9,255 bases of DNA, from positions 1 through 9,255 of the forward strand of contig DHUW01000029.1 in NCBI GenBank assembly GCA_002409365.1, written 5' to 3'. The position numbers were made by a program, and so were the translations under genes. The notes beneath the pieces were generated by a model. The model worked only from the letters and a program-made list of their open reading frames with translations. It did not search any database and was not told the DNA's origin. The stretch is from Anaerolineaceae bacterium UBA5224. Its GTDB lineage: Bacteria; Chloroflexota; Anaerolineae; Anaerolineales; Anaerolineaceae. This document shows positions 1 to 6,685 of the stretch, in pieces (positions within the stretch are counted from its first letter, which is position 1; the number at the start of each line of letters is the position of its first letter).

Positions 1-21
1 GGTTCGGAACCCATCCTATGC

Positions 22-369
22 TTATGGCAACTGGATCACGCAAAAGGGGTTGCCGTCTGGGTCTTCCAGGACAACATAATCCGCACCTTCTTCGTAATTC
101 CAGGGTTTTCGTCTCGCCCCCAGCCCGATCAATCGCTGCACTTCACCAGCCTGGTCGGTGGTAAAGAGGTCCATATGATGCCGGCGGGGATGGGGGCTGG
201 TGACCCGGTTGAGGGAGAGTTGAAAACCATCTTTTCCCTCTTGCGGAATCAGGATAGCAAAATCATGCTCAGGGGGATACTTTGGGACGTAATCCAAAGC
301 CTTGCTCCAAAACCCTACACCCCTATTGATATCAGTAACACCCCAAACAATAGCTCCAATTTTTAGCAT
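22..369 (-). CDS. VOC-superfamily (glyoxalase-like) small protein
   Basis: The 115-residue product has the length and layout of a single-domain glyoxalase/bleomycin-resistance/dioxygenase (VOC) protein of the Glyoxalase_6 kind. It opens with a beta strand (LKIGAIVWGV) and a helix with FW..AL (residues 20-25). HHMDL follows at 64-68, then the helix EVQRLIGLGA (76-85), and it ends in the family signature DPDGNPF (103-109). His65 is a likely metal ligand or its relic. The usual ligand near residue 8 and the final Glu are not obvious, so metal binding is doubtful. Substrate is unknown; the family includes lyases, isomerases and drug-binding proteins acting in the cytoplasm. I chose the ATG at 367-369 because GGAGG (375-379) lies 5 nt ahead of it. 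An upstream in-frame GTG (373-375) overlaps that SD and is unlikely. It is divergent from the DUF998 gene. Confidence 0.87.
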   Translation of the reverse strand: MLKIGAIVWGVTDINRGVGFWSKALDYVPKYPPEHDFAILIPQEGKDGFQLSLNRVTSPHPRRHHMDLFTTDQAGEVQRLIGLGARRKPWNYEEGADYVVLEDPDGNPFCVIQLP

Positions 370-469
370 ATACACCTCCGTTGCTGATGAAATGATTGTA
401 GCATTTACAAAAAATGTTTTCGCATGATTTACAATTAAATCAGTGGCAGCCGTGAAGAAGGGAGTGACT

Positions 470-1123
470 ATGAACTTTCTCGCAAGACCCGAAACACTTA
501 TATCCGCCGGAATTGTTGGCGTGATCGTCGGTTTGATCGGTGTTACTGTGCCCAGCAGGGTCTACATCGGAACCCGGGGACAAAAGTATTCCTTCTTAAA
601 TCATTACATTTCGGAATTAGGAGAAATAGGTGTTTCGCGGTTTGCCTGGGTATTCAACCTGGGGATGATCCTCGCGGGCATTTGTACCGTGATCGTGAGC
701 CTGTCACTGGGGTTGATGTTGACTGGGTTCTGGGCAAAGGCTGGACTGGTGTTTGGCGTTGCTACTGGCATCTCCCTGAGCCTGGTGGGCGTCTTCCCAA
801 TGAGCAATATGAAACCTCATGTTTTGGCAGCTACTGCTTTTTTCCGAAGTGGACTGTTGATGTTTTTATTTTTCTCGCTGGCGATTGTATTGCAGGCTGG
901 TAAAAACCCGGTTGTCCCGCGAGCAACAGGCTTGGTGGGTATTATTCCAGTTCTATCTTTTGGGGTATTTCTGGGATTGATGTGGCCAATGCGCAACCAA
1001 AACCGTGAACCGCTTGACGCAGCAGGGCTGAACCGACCCCGGGCATGGAAACTTTGCATTTCAGAGTGGTCGATATTTTTCGCGTTTATCTTTTGGATCT
1101 TAGTGATTGCGGTTGTAATTTAA
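470..1123 (+). CDS. DUF998-type multi-pass membrane protein
   Basis: The product is a 217-residue hydrophobic protein with about six transmembrane segments, near residues 10-28, 60-82, 88-109, 117-142, 152-173 and 199-217. After the first segment it has HYISELG (45-51) followed by SRFAWVFNLGM. After the third comes a GVFP....H motif (107-117). These match the DUF998 pattern (conserved ISELG, then a fn..l..G helix, then lfP....H). The biochemical role of this family is not established; no catalytic motif is evident. The ATG at 470 is preferred over an upstream in-frame GTG at 443 because AGGGAG (459-464) lies 5 nt before it and the 443 start would add a non-hydrophobic leader. It is divergent from the VOC gene, with about 100 bp between the start codons, and convergent with the MFS gene at 1233. 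I see no clear terminator in the 109-bp gap after it. Confidence 0.82.
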   Translation: MNFLARPETLISAGIVGVIVGLIGVTVPSRVYIGTRGQKYSFLNHYISELGEIGVSRFAWVFNLGMILAGICTVIVSLSLGLMLTGFWAKAGLVFGVATGISLSLVGVFPMSNMKPHVLAATAFFRSGLLMFLFFSLAIVLQAGKNPVVPRATGLVGIIPVLSFGVFLGLMWPMRNQNREPLDAAGLNRPRAWKLCISEWSIFFAFIFWILVIAVVI

Positions 1124-1232
1124 GCCTTGGTAGTTTTCAGGCACAGGATATGGACGATCACACTATGCGCGATCAAAACCAGGAACATCTCCAAGCTGAT
1201 CATTTAGATACCGGTAGGTTGTTATCGATTTC

Positions 1233-2480
1233 CTAAGAAGCCTTTGCCCTTTCGATACTTGAAATAATGTTCGCTGCCTTGTAATTTTGGTTTCCACGAA
1301 TGCTCACCATGAAAAGCGCCACCATTCCCAGGCACAACACGGTCAAGACCAGCCAAAGCAGATTGGTGTTTGCCAGGTTTTCGAGTCCGAAAGCAATGGA
1401 AGGAACACCTACCGCCATTCCAAGGCTATTTGCAAACTGGACAGTTCCATAATATTTACTGAATTCTTCCTTGCTAAAGAAATAATTTGCCAGCCAGGTG
1501 ATAGTCACTGTTCCTACAGACAAACCCATTCCAATCGTGAAAATCATCAGAATCAGCATAATTGGCGTATCGATAACCATCAATAAAACCAGACTCAGAG
1601 TCATTAGCAGACTAGCAGTCAGGGTTGCCACTTTTGCTCCAAATCGATCATACAAAAATCCTAAAATAAATTTGTTAAACACCAATGAAGCCGAGTAAGC
1701 AGAAGAAACGATAGAAATACGACTGACTGAGAAATTTAGATCCTTCATATAAGTGGGCAGATTCGCTAATACTGCAGCACCCGTCACACCTGATAGGAAG
1801 GCACCCAGTAAAAATGACCACAACCAGGTCTGTTTAACTGGAGATGTTACCGCGTCCTCGATTTTGACTTCGCTCTTTGTTTGCCTGGTTTGGATCTCGC
1901 TTTTGGTCAAGCTGGTGACCATAATGGCGCAAGGCAGTGTTATGAAGAAAATGACGAGGGCAAGAACCAGATAGCCAACCCTCCAACCAGCGTTGTTAAT
2001 AATTGTGTTGATAATTGGGTTGAGAACCATAGCGCCGAACCCAACGCCTGCCATCGCTATACTCAGCATAAGGCCGGTTTTCGAGGTAAAGTGTCGGGTT
2101 ATGATTATCGAGACCGGAATGATCGATATTCCGCCAAAGCTTATCCCAATCACGAGAGCCAGTGCGTAAAACTGGTACAAATTTCTTGCTGCTTGCTGTG
2201 CAAAAAGAGCTAAGCCAATAACGATGATACTGATCACCATTCCTCTCTGAAGAGGTTTTCTTGAGTAATAAAAGCCCCAAAACAAAGCAGCAACCATGGA
2301 GGACAACGCAGTTATTGTGCCGGTAAGAGCGAAGGACGCCCGACTGACTCCCAAATCAAGGGAGACAAGTGGATAGAACATAGTTAAAACCACATTGACA
2401 ATCCCCATGGTGGTTCCCATTAGTAAAACGCAGCCTAACAGGATGAGATAGTCATTGAGTTTCAGTGAACGGTTTTCCAT
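1233..2480 (-). CDS. MFS transporter, OFA/monocarboxylate-porter-like
   Basis: The 415-residue protein has the 12-helix plan of the major facilitator superfamily: six hydrophobic helices (about 10-190), a charged cytoplasmic loop (191-215, rich in K, E, Q and T), then six more (about 217-394). The motif A-like loop between TM8 and TM9 reads GFLYDRFGAK (274-283). WRVGYLVLALV after TM5 and the GISFGG.. segment in TM4 recall oxalate/formate antiporter and monocarboxylate carriers. The substrate cannot be told from sequence; a small organic anion or a drug is possible. The ATG at 2478-2480 gives a natural N-terminus, although the ribosome site is weak (AAGAAAG lies rather far upstream). A promoter lies about 33 bp upstream (see 2513-2541), so it is probably transcribed alone. 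It is Ile-rich and appears more AT-rich than the neighbouring peptidase gene. Confidence 0.88.
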   Translation of the reverse strand: MENRSLKLNDYLILLGCVLLMGTTMGIVNVVLTMFYPLVSLDLGVSRASFALTGTITALSSMVAALFWGFYYSRKPLQRGMVISIIVIGLALFAQQAARNLYQFYALALVIGISFGGISIIPVSIIITRHFTSKTGLMLSIAMAGVGFGAMVLNPIINTIINNAGWRVGYLVLALVIFFITLPCAIMVTSLTKSEIQTRQTKSEVKIEDAVTSPVKQTWLWSFLLGAFLSGVTGAAVLANLPTYMKDLNFSVSRISIVSSAYSASLVFNKFILGFLYDRFGAKVATLTASLLMTLSLVLLMVIDTPIMLILMIFTIGMGLSVGTVTITWLANYFFSKEEFSKYYGTVQFANSLGMAVGVPSIAFGLENLANTNLLWLVLTVLCLGMVALFMVSIRGNQNYKAANIISSIERAKAS

Positions 2481-2512
2481 AGTGTTCGACTTATCTTTCT
2501 TAACAAAGGCTG

Positions 2513-2541
2513 ATTGTAAAGCAAATTCTTACAATTTACAA
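2513..2541 (-). promoter_or_regulatory. Predicted sigma70-type promoter of the MFS gene
   Basis: Read on the minus strand, TTGTAA (2536-2541, 4/6 to the -35 consensus) is followed by a 17-bp spacer and TACAAT (2513-2518, 5/6 to the -10). The spacing is optimal and the site lies about 33 bp ahead of the MFS start codon. It begins just past the terminator hairpin of the peptidase gene, as expected for an independent unit. Confidence 0.55.
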
Positions 2542-2553
2542 AAACGAAACAAA

Positions 2554-2582
2554 AAAGCAGTTGGTGATCCACCAACTGCTTT
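2554..2582 (-). terminator. Intrinsic terminator of the C11 peptidase gene
   Basis: Perfect inverted repeat: a 13-bp stem (2554-2566 pairing with 2570-2582) with an ATC triplet as loop. In the minus direction it is followed by a T-rich run (complement of the A-rich stretch 2541-2556). It lies 20 bp after the peptidase stop codon. The A/T ends of the stem could also give weak termination on the other strand, but no plus-strand gene ends here. Confidence 0.88.
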
Positions 2583-2601
2583 ATGGAAAATTTAATCGAA
2601 A

Positions 2602-5163
2602 TTACTGAACTGTTATCTCAGCATAGACCGGGGTAACATTACCGTCCATGTCTGCCACCAGGAAGCCAACCATATAGGTACCATCGGGCAGATACTGGGT
2701 GCCCGAGACGATCGGGTCACCAGTAAAGGTGATCGTATCACCCTGGTCGAATGAGGTTCCAGTCACCTTACCGCTGCTATCAAGATCCAACCAACGACGA
2801 CTCACTGTGAAACTGTCCCCAACATTGGGCGTGATCTCATAGGGTGCGCCGGCAGTATCACCGCCAACGAAGATAAGTGTTTTATAAAGCTTTTCGTCAC
2901 GGAAAAGCAATTGCGCCTTTTGAGTTTCGCCAGTGCTTGCGTATGTGTAGGTGCCATCAACATAATAGGTGGCTTCAGTGAAATCCCGACCGTAGCTTTG
3001 CGGATTGAAAAGCGCAATGACTTCCTGGCTGCCATCTGTGATGGTATACAGAATTGGGTCAAACTCAAAATTAAGGCGGAACTGGTCTGAATTTGGCCAG
3101 ATGGGGTAATAGACTCCAGCTTCCTCACCGGTTTGAGAACTCTCAAGGTAATCTGTATCAACGACATAGATGCTATTGGATGTTTCATCCACCAATCCAG
3201 TGAAAAAGTAAATATAGCCAATATTATTTCCGGTAATTACAGTGCTCAATTCGACCGTATTGCCAGGGCTGACTGTGAATGCGGAAGCTTGAATCTGACT
3301 AGCCTGGATGTTGCCCAAGCCTGGGACCTGGCTGGCGCGTTCGACCATAACCGGTTCGGTAGCAGTTTGCTGGAACTGCCGCCCTGCGTAATGGTACGCC
3401 AAAAAGTCATCCCAGAGTGAATAACGGCTGAAGCTGTCTGCGATCACCGTATAGGACTGCATACCAGTCGCAGCGGTGGAATAAAGCTGGGAGTTAGGGT
3501 AGTAGATGGCGATACCGGTTGACCCCGGCTTGCCTGGTCCGTGTCTTTCTGCAACGAGGACCTGGTTGAGGGCAGCGATTACATTTTCTGAAGCAGTGCG
3601 AACATTGGCGTCGTTCGTGTTTTTGTAGATCAACTGGACGAAATTACCCAGGTCAATGAACGAAGCCGGTACATTACTCCCGAAAATGGACGTATACGAT
3701 TGTGCATAGCTGCGTGCCTGTGCGACCCCTCTTTGATCCAGACGCTGAAGTTGATAGGCAAATTGGTTCACGGCATCGATCAAACCCTGGAAGTTCTCAA
3801 GGTTGACAGCTGTCAGGGTAATGTTTTGCTCCAGTTGCTGAGCGAGCTGCTCTGCGCTCATCCGATTAGCGAACCAGCCACCTCCGCTGGAATTCTGCGC
3901 CAAAAAATCTGCCCGAGCCTGGTCGTTAGTGACACGCTCGTCTTGCGAAATATAGCTTTCAACGATGTTGGTTGCCAGCTCAGCGGTGGGAATATCGGGA
4001 TTGTAAACCATCAAGCTGAGAAAAGCGGAATAGGCCCAGCCGACACCCGGCTCGGTTTCTTCGGATGCGACGGCATACCTGGTATAGGGAGTCAGGGCAG
4101 AATAGACCTCCATCTGGCTCATCAGGCAGGCATCCAAGCCGATCAGTTCGAACTTATCGATACTGGTGGTAGCCTGGATTTGCTGGAGTGCCGCTTCCAT
4201 TTCATTCAGGTAAAGAATATCATCCGGGAGGGCATTTGTAAGCGGGGCGCCAGAACTGTTATCTCGCTGCGCGGGAGCGGGGTCAGACCAACCGCCGGGC
4301 CAACCCATACCATGGTCAGACATGATCAGAACGTAATTGTCGGCAGGATAGGTGCTTGATGCCCAGCTGACAAAATCTACCAGGGTAGCGGCTTCACCCA
4401 TATTTACTTCGCCGATATCCTGGACCAAATCAGAGCCTATGCGGTTCAGATCATTGTCATAGGTAACCAGGTAACGCCGGGTGGAAGACCAATCGCCATC
4501 ACCGCTATAACCACCCCGAAAACGGTCAAGCTGACTGACGATAGTCACCTGTTCTGTTGAGCCGATCATTTCAGCTTCGTTAAAGTCGATCAGAATATCT
4601 TTTTCCAGGGCGTTATCATCAGCATCTTGATAGAGCATGACCAGCCAGGTCTGACCGGAATTGTTTGAAGGGATTGCGGTTGGCCAACGGGTTGGGGTTG
4701 GTCCGACTGGCTGCACAAAACTGGTGTCCTGGGTGGGTTGAGTATCAACTGGTACGTTTTGATCAAGTGCGGGCAGGAGTGATCCGCCTCCACCGGAACA
4801 CATGCGGAAAACGAAGAAAATCACCAGCAACAACACAATAATGCCGATGATGCTGCCACAACCTCCGCGTCTACCTGAAGTTCCAGAACCTAAACCGCCT
4901 AAAAGACCTCCAAGTCCACTTCCAAGTCCCCCCAGACCTCCGCCGCTTCCATAGGAACCGCCAGAATGTCCGCTGCCACCAAAACCACCACTGCCGCCGA
5001 AGCCACCACTACCAGAACCTCCGGTGGGAGTCATGCCAACTCCACCGCCGCTCCCTGTACTTGGAGAAGTCGGCACTTGCCTGCGCTGCGGTCGGGCTGC
5101 TTGACCGGTAGGCTGTGAACCTCTGCGTCGTCGTCTCGCGTTTACTTCGGGCATATCTGACAT
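2602..5163 (-). CDS. Membrane-anchored clostripain-like cysteine peptidase (family C11)
   Basis: This 853-residue protein belongs to the clostripain (C11) peptidase family. The catalytic His is in SDHGMGW (His284) and the catalytic Cys in LDACLM (Cys346). The typical segment SEETEPGVGW (367-376) follows. Clostripain relatives cleave after Arg or Lys and are often self-processed; whether that holds here is unknown. Order of parts: a basic N-terminus (RRRRR at 10-14), a Gly/Ser-rich low-complexity tail (about 37-101), one TM helix (about 104-120), a Pro/Thr/Gln linker (135-168), the C11 domain (about 171-590), and a beta-rich C-terminal region (about 600-853) that looks like one or two Ig-like modules and ends YAEITVQ. 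With positive charge before the helix, the peptidase should face outside. No C-terminal anchor is seen. The ATG is firmly set by AGGGAGG 5 nt upstream. The protein is much longer than clostripain itself (about 530 residues). Confidence 0.93.
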   Translation of the reverse strand: MSDMPEVNARRRRRGSQPTGQAARPQRRQVPTSPSTGSGGGVGMTPTGGSGSGGFGGSGGFGGSGHSGGSYGSGGGLGGLGSGLGGLLGGLGSGTSGRRGGCGSIIGIIVLLLVIFFVFRMCSGGGGSLLPALDQNVPVDTQPTQDTSFVQPVGPTPTRWPTAIPSNNSGQTWLVMLYQDADDNALEKDILIDFNEAEMIGSTEQVTIVSQLDRFRGGYSGDGDWSSTRRYLVTYDNDLNRIGSDLVQDIGEVNMGEAATLVDFVSWASSTYPADNYVLIMSDHGMGWPGGWSDPAPAQRDNSSGAPLTNALPDDILYLNEMEAALQQIQATTSIDKFELIGLDACLMSQMEVYSALTPYTRYAVASEETEPGVGWAYSAFLSLMVYNPDIPTAELATNIVESYISQDERVTNDQARADFLAQNSSGGGWFANRMSAEQLAQQLEQNITLTAVNLENFQGLIDAVNQFAYQLQRLDQRGVAQARSYAQSYTSIFGSNVPASFIDLGNFVQLIYKNTNDANVRTASENVIAALNQVLVAERHGPGKPGSTGIAIYYPNSQLYSTAATGMQSYTVIADSFSRYSLWDDFLAYHYAGRQFQQTATEPVMVERASQVPGLGNIQASQIQASAFTVSPGNTVELSTVITGNNIGYIYFFTGLVDETSNSIYVVDTDYLESSQTGEEAGVYYPIWPNSDQFRLNFEFDPILYTITDGSQEVIALFNPQSYGRDFTEATYYVDGTYTYASTGETQKAQLLFRDEKLYKTLIFVGGDTAGAPYEITPNVGDSFTVSRRWLDLDSSGKVTGTSFDQGDTITFTGDPIVSGTQYLPDGTYMVGFLVADMDGNVTPVYAEITVQ
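4861..5057 (-). repeat. Gly/Ser-rich low-complexity coding repeat
   Basis: This stretch encodes about residues 36-101 of the C11 peptidase. It is made of degenerate units such as GGFGGSG (two tandem copies), GGSYGSGGG, then GGLGSGLGGLLGGLGSG. At the DNA level it is a run of imperfect GGN repeats (CCN on the plus strand). It lies wholly on the cytoplasmic side of the predicted TM helix. Such repeats change length easily by slippage, so copy number may vary between strains. Confidence 0.85.
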
Positions 5164-5210
5164 AAGAACCTCCCTTTTAAAGATAAGAATTAAGCGATGT
5201 GCTCCAAGTG

Positions 5211-5239
5211 ATTTTAATGCAAGAAAAGTATTCTGTCTC
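5211..5239 (-). promoter_or_regulatory. Predicted promoter of the C11 peptidase gene
   Basis: On the minus strand GAGACA (5234-5239, 4/6 to the -35 consensus), a 17-bp spacer and TAAAAT (5211-5216, 5/6 to the -10) lie about 50 bp before the peptidase start. This is the best pair in the 153-bp gap between the transporter stop and the peptidase start. No clear terminator for the transporter is seen there, so read-through from upstream is also possible. Confidence 0.45.
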
Positions 5240-5316
5240 TATTGCATAGGCTAAACGAATGGTTTACTTAAGCGCAAACAGTTCAATATGGAGCTAAACA
5301 GGAAAAGGTGAACTGC

Positions 5317-6360
5317 TTATGAATGAGTGTGCTCGTGCTCATTTTCAGCTTCGTTGTTGTGGGCATGAAAATGTGAATGAGTATAGGTCTCGTCGAACTC
5401 TTTTGGCCCCTGTGCGGTCATACGGGTGATGATGCGTTGGTGGGTATGCTCGTGTGTGTGCTGAATTCCGATCGTATCGTGAATCAGGAACCAGGTGGCC
5501 ATACCCATCAGGATCAGACCCAACCAAAAGCTGCCATCTGGCTTTGAGGGAAAAATTATCAAGGAGAACGCAACTCCAATAAATGGAGCAAAAGCATAAT
5601 AAGCACTGGTCTTGGCTGCGCCTAGTTCCTTCTGAGCCTTGACATAATAATTGATGCTCAAACCATAAGCGACAAAACCGAGTAGCATGATCGAGGGTAA
5701 AAGCCAGCCCTGGGGAAAGGCTTCGCGGCTGGCAATTGCGAGGATCAATGAACCCAGACCGGAACCAAAGCCTTTAATGATGACAATATCGGAGCTGGTG
5801 CGATTGGACAAGCGCCGCGTGAAGTTGTTTTCGAGACCCCAGGCAAGGGTAGCCCCCAGAATAAGCAGTGATCCAGTGGAAAAACTGAAAGCTGCACTGG
5901 AATCCAACGATAGCACAATGCTCGCTGCTGTGACCAACAAAATTGCTATCCAAAGTTTTTGAGTAATAGTTTCCTTAAAGATCATCAAGGCGATCATAGA
6001 AGTGCCGACGATTTCGAAATTGTTAAGCAGGGAGGCATTCGCGGCATGCGTGCTGCGTAAACCAAACATCAGCAGAGCTGGGGCTAGGATATCCAGCAAA
6101 ATCATTCCAATAATGAAAGGTCTTTCTTCTGTGGAAACAGGCGCGATTTTTTCATTCTTTGAGCGTCTGGTAAAAAACCACAAAAGGAACATGCCGGTGC
6201 CTGCTCCGAGATAAAGAAACGCTGACATGTAAAGTGGGGGCACTTTTTCCAGCAAAAGCTTCGAAAAAGGCATGTTCAATGCATACAGCACTGCTGCCAG
6301 GATCGCATACAAACTGGCTTTTTTTAAAGTTTTGATACTATCTCCTTCTCGACAAATCAT
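5317..6360 (-). CDS. DMT/EamA-family transporter with His-rich C-terminal tail
   Basis: The product is a ten-helix drug/metabolite transporter of the EamA type: two repeated halves of five helices. The first half includes SLYAILAAVLYALNMPFSK, and LRSTHAANASLLNNFEIVGT (about residues 101-120) is a typical EamA helix-4 region. The second half starts near residue 165 (LLILGATLAWGLENNFTRR). EamA members export amino acids, metabolites or drugs; the substrate here is not evident. The tail (about 301-347) is unusual, with eleven His in three clusters (HTHEHTH, HSHFHAH, HEHTH) mixed with Glu, a plausible Ni/Co/Zn/Cu-binding region on the cytoplasmic side. The start is uncertain. The only nearby in-frame ATG (6358-6360) has no SD and overlaps a perfect TATAAT. 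AGGAG (6342-6346) sits 5 nt ahead of an ATC codon at 6334-6336, which would begin the product as (M)KTLKKASLYA. Coordinates are given from the ATG; the true start may be 6336. Confidence 0.87.
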   Translation of the reverse strand: MICREGDSIKTLKKASLYAILAAVLYALNMPFSKLLLEKVPPLYMSAFLYLGAGTGMFLLWFFTRRSKNEKIAPVSTEERPFIIGMILLDILAPALLMFGLRSTHAANASLLNNFEIVGTSMIALMIFKETITQKLWIAILLVTAASIVLSLDSSAAFSFSTGSLLILGATLAWGLENNFTRRLSNRTSSDIVIIKGFGSGLGSLILAIASREAFPQGWLLPSIMLLGFVAYGLSINYYVKAQKELGAAKTSAYYAFAPFIGVAFSLIIFPSKPDGSFWLGLILMGMATWFLIHDTIGIQHTHEHTHQRIITRMTAQGPKEFDETYTHSHFHAHNNEAENEHEHTHS

Positions 6361-6364
6361 TATA
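6359..6364 (-). promoter_or_regulatory. Perfect -10 hexamer of the DMT transporter promoter
   Basis: TATAAT reads on the minus strand at 6364-6359 and overlaps the first two bases of the in-frame ATG at 6360-6358. A start of transcription about 7 nt downstream would fall near 6352, leaving an mRNA whose first feature is the AGGAG at 6346-6342. The -35 is weak: AGGTCA at 6388-6383 (18-bp spacing) matches 3/6, and it falls within the hairpin arm. Confidence 0.5.
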
Positions 6365-6391
6365 GAAAGGTCAGTTCGTCACTGACCTTTC
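6365..6391 (-). terminator. Hairpin terminator after the glsB-like gene (possible operator)
   Basis: Perfect inverted repeat: an 11-bp stem (6365-6375 with 6381-6391) with a 5-nt loop, 12 bp after the stop of the GlsB-like gene. On the minus strand it is followed only by TATAATG rather than a T-run, so it is a weak terminator; the TTT near the stem end helps a little. On the plus strand it is followed by GTTTTGGTTTTT. Because it sits between the possible -35 and the -10 of the DMT gene, it could also be a protein-binding palindrome. Confidence 0.6.
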
Positions 6392-6403
6392 CAGTTTTGG
6401 TTT

Positions 6404-6658
6404 TTACTTTCTGCGATTCACTAACCAATCATAAATCCACAGCACAAGGACTGCACCGCCAATAGATACCAAGATTGTTCTCAGATTGAATCCAGTTACA
6501 TAATCCCCACCGAAAAGAAGACTGGTTATCCAACCGCCCAAAATGCTGCCGGCGATACCGACCAGGATATCAATATACCATTTGTGGTTCTTTTTCATCA
6601 GCCACGAGGCTGCCATACCGGCCAGTAAGCCGACGATAATTGATGTGATCAGATTCAT
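6404..6658 (-). CDS. GlsB/YeaQ/YmgE-family small stress-response membrane protein
   Basis: The 84-residue protein matches the transglycosylase-associated (Transgly_assoc) small membrane family. It has three helices (about 3-20, 30-50 and 60-79) and Gly-rich packing motifs: VGLLAGMAASWLM in helix 1, ILVGIAGSILGGWI in helix 2 and SIGGAVLVLWIYDWL in helix 3. The C-terminus is basic (NRRK). Length is typical of the family. Members such as E. coli YeaQ/YmgE and enterococcal GlsB are linked to general or envelope stress; their molecular activity is not firmly known, and the transglycosylase link in the name is historical. GGAG at 6667-6670 lies 8 nt before the ATG. The gene starts 27 nt after the SPFH stop, so the two are probably co-transcribed, and a hairpin (6365-6391) closes the unit. 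Confidence 0.9.
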   Translation of the reverse strand: MNLITSIIVGLLAGMAASWLMKKNHKWYIDILVGIAGSILGGWITSLLFGGDYVTGFNLRTILVSIGGAVLVLWIYDWLVNRRK

Positions 6659-6685
6659 AATTAATTCTCCAATAGTTGTTTTATT

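Noticed and set aside
1124..1232. Searched for a bidirectional terminator between the convergent DUF998 and MFS genes.
   Set aside because: Only short imperfect GATC-containing repeats were found, with no stem followed by a T-run.
3700..4359. A long open plus-strand frame of 219 codons.
   Set aside because: It is antisense to the catalytic region of the C11 peptidase, whose His and Cys motifs, SD and length are convincing. The antisense product has no recognisable domain.
2602..5163. Reading the Gly-rich gene as an RTX or collagen-like surface protein.
   Set aside because: There are no GGxGxDxxx nonapeptides or regular G-X-Y triplets, and the Gly-rich part lies before the TM helix on the cytoplasmic side.
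5279..5315. 7-bp inverted repeat CAGTTCA/TGAACTG right after the DMT stop codon as a terminator.
   Set aside because: The 23-nt loop is long, the stem is AT-rich and no T-run follows on the minus strand.
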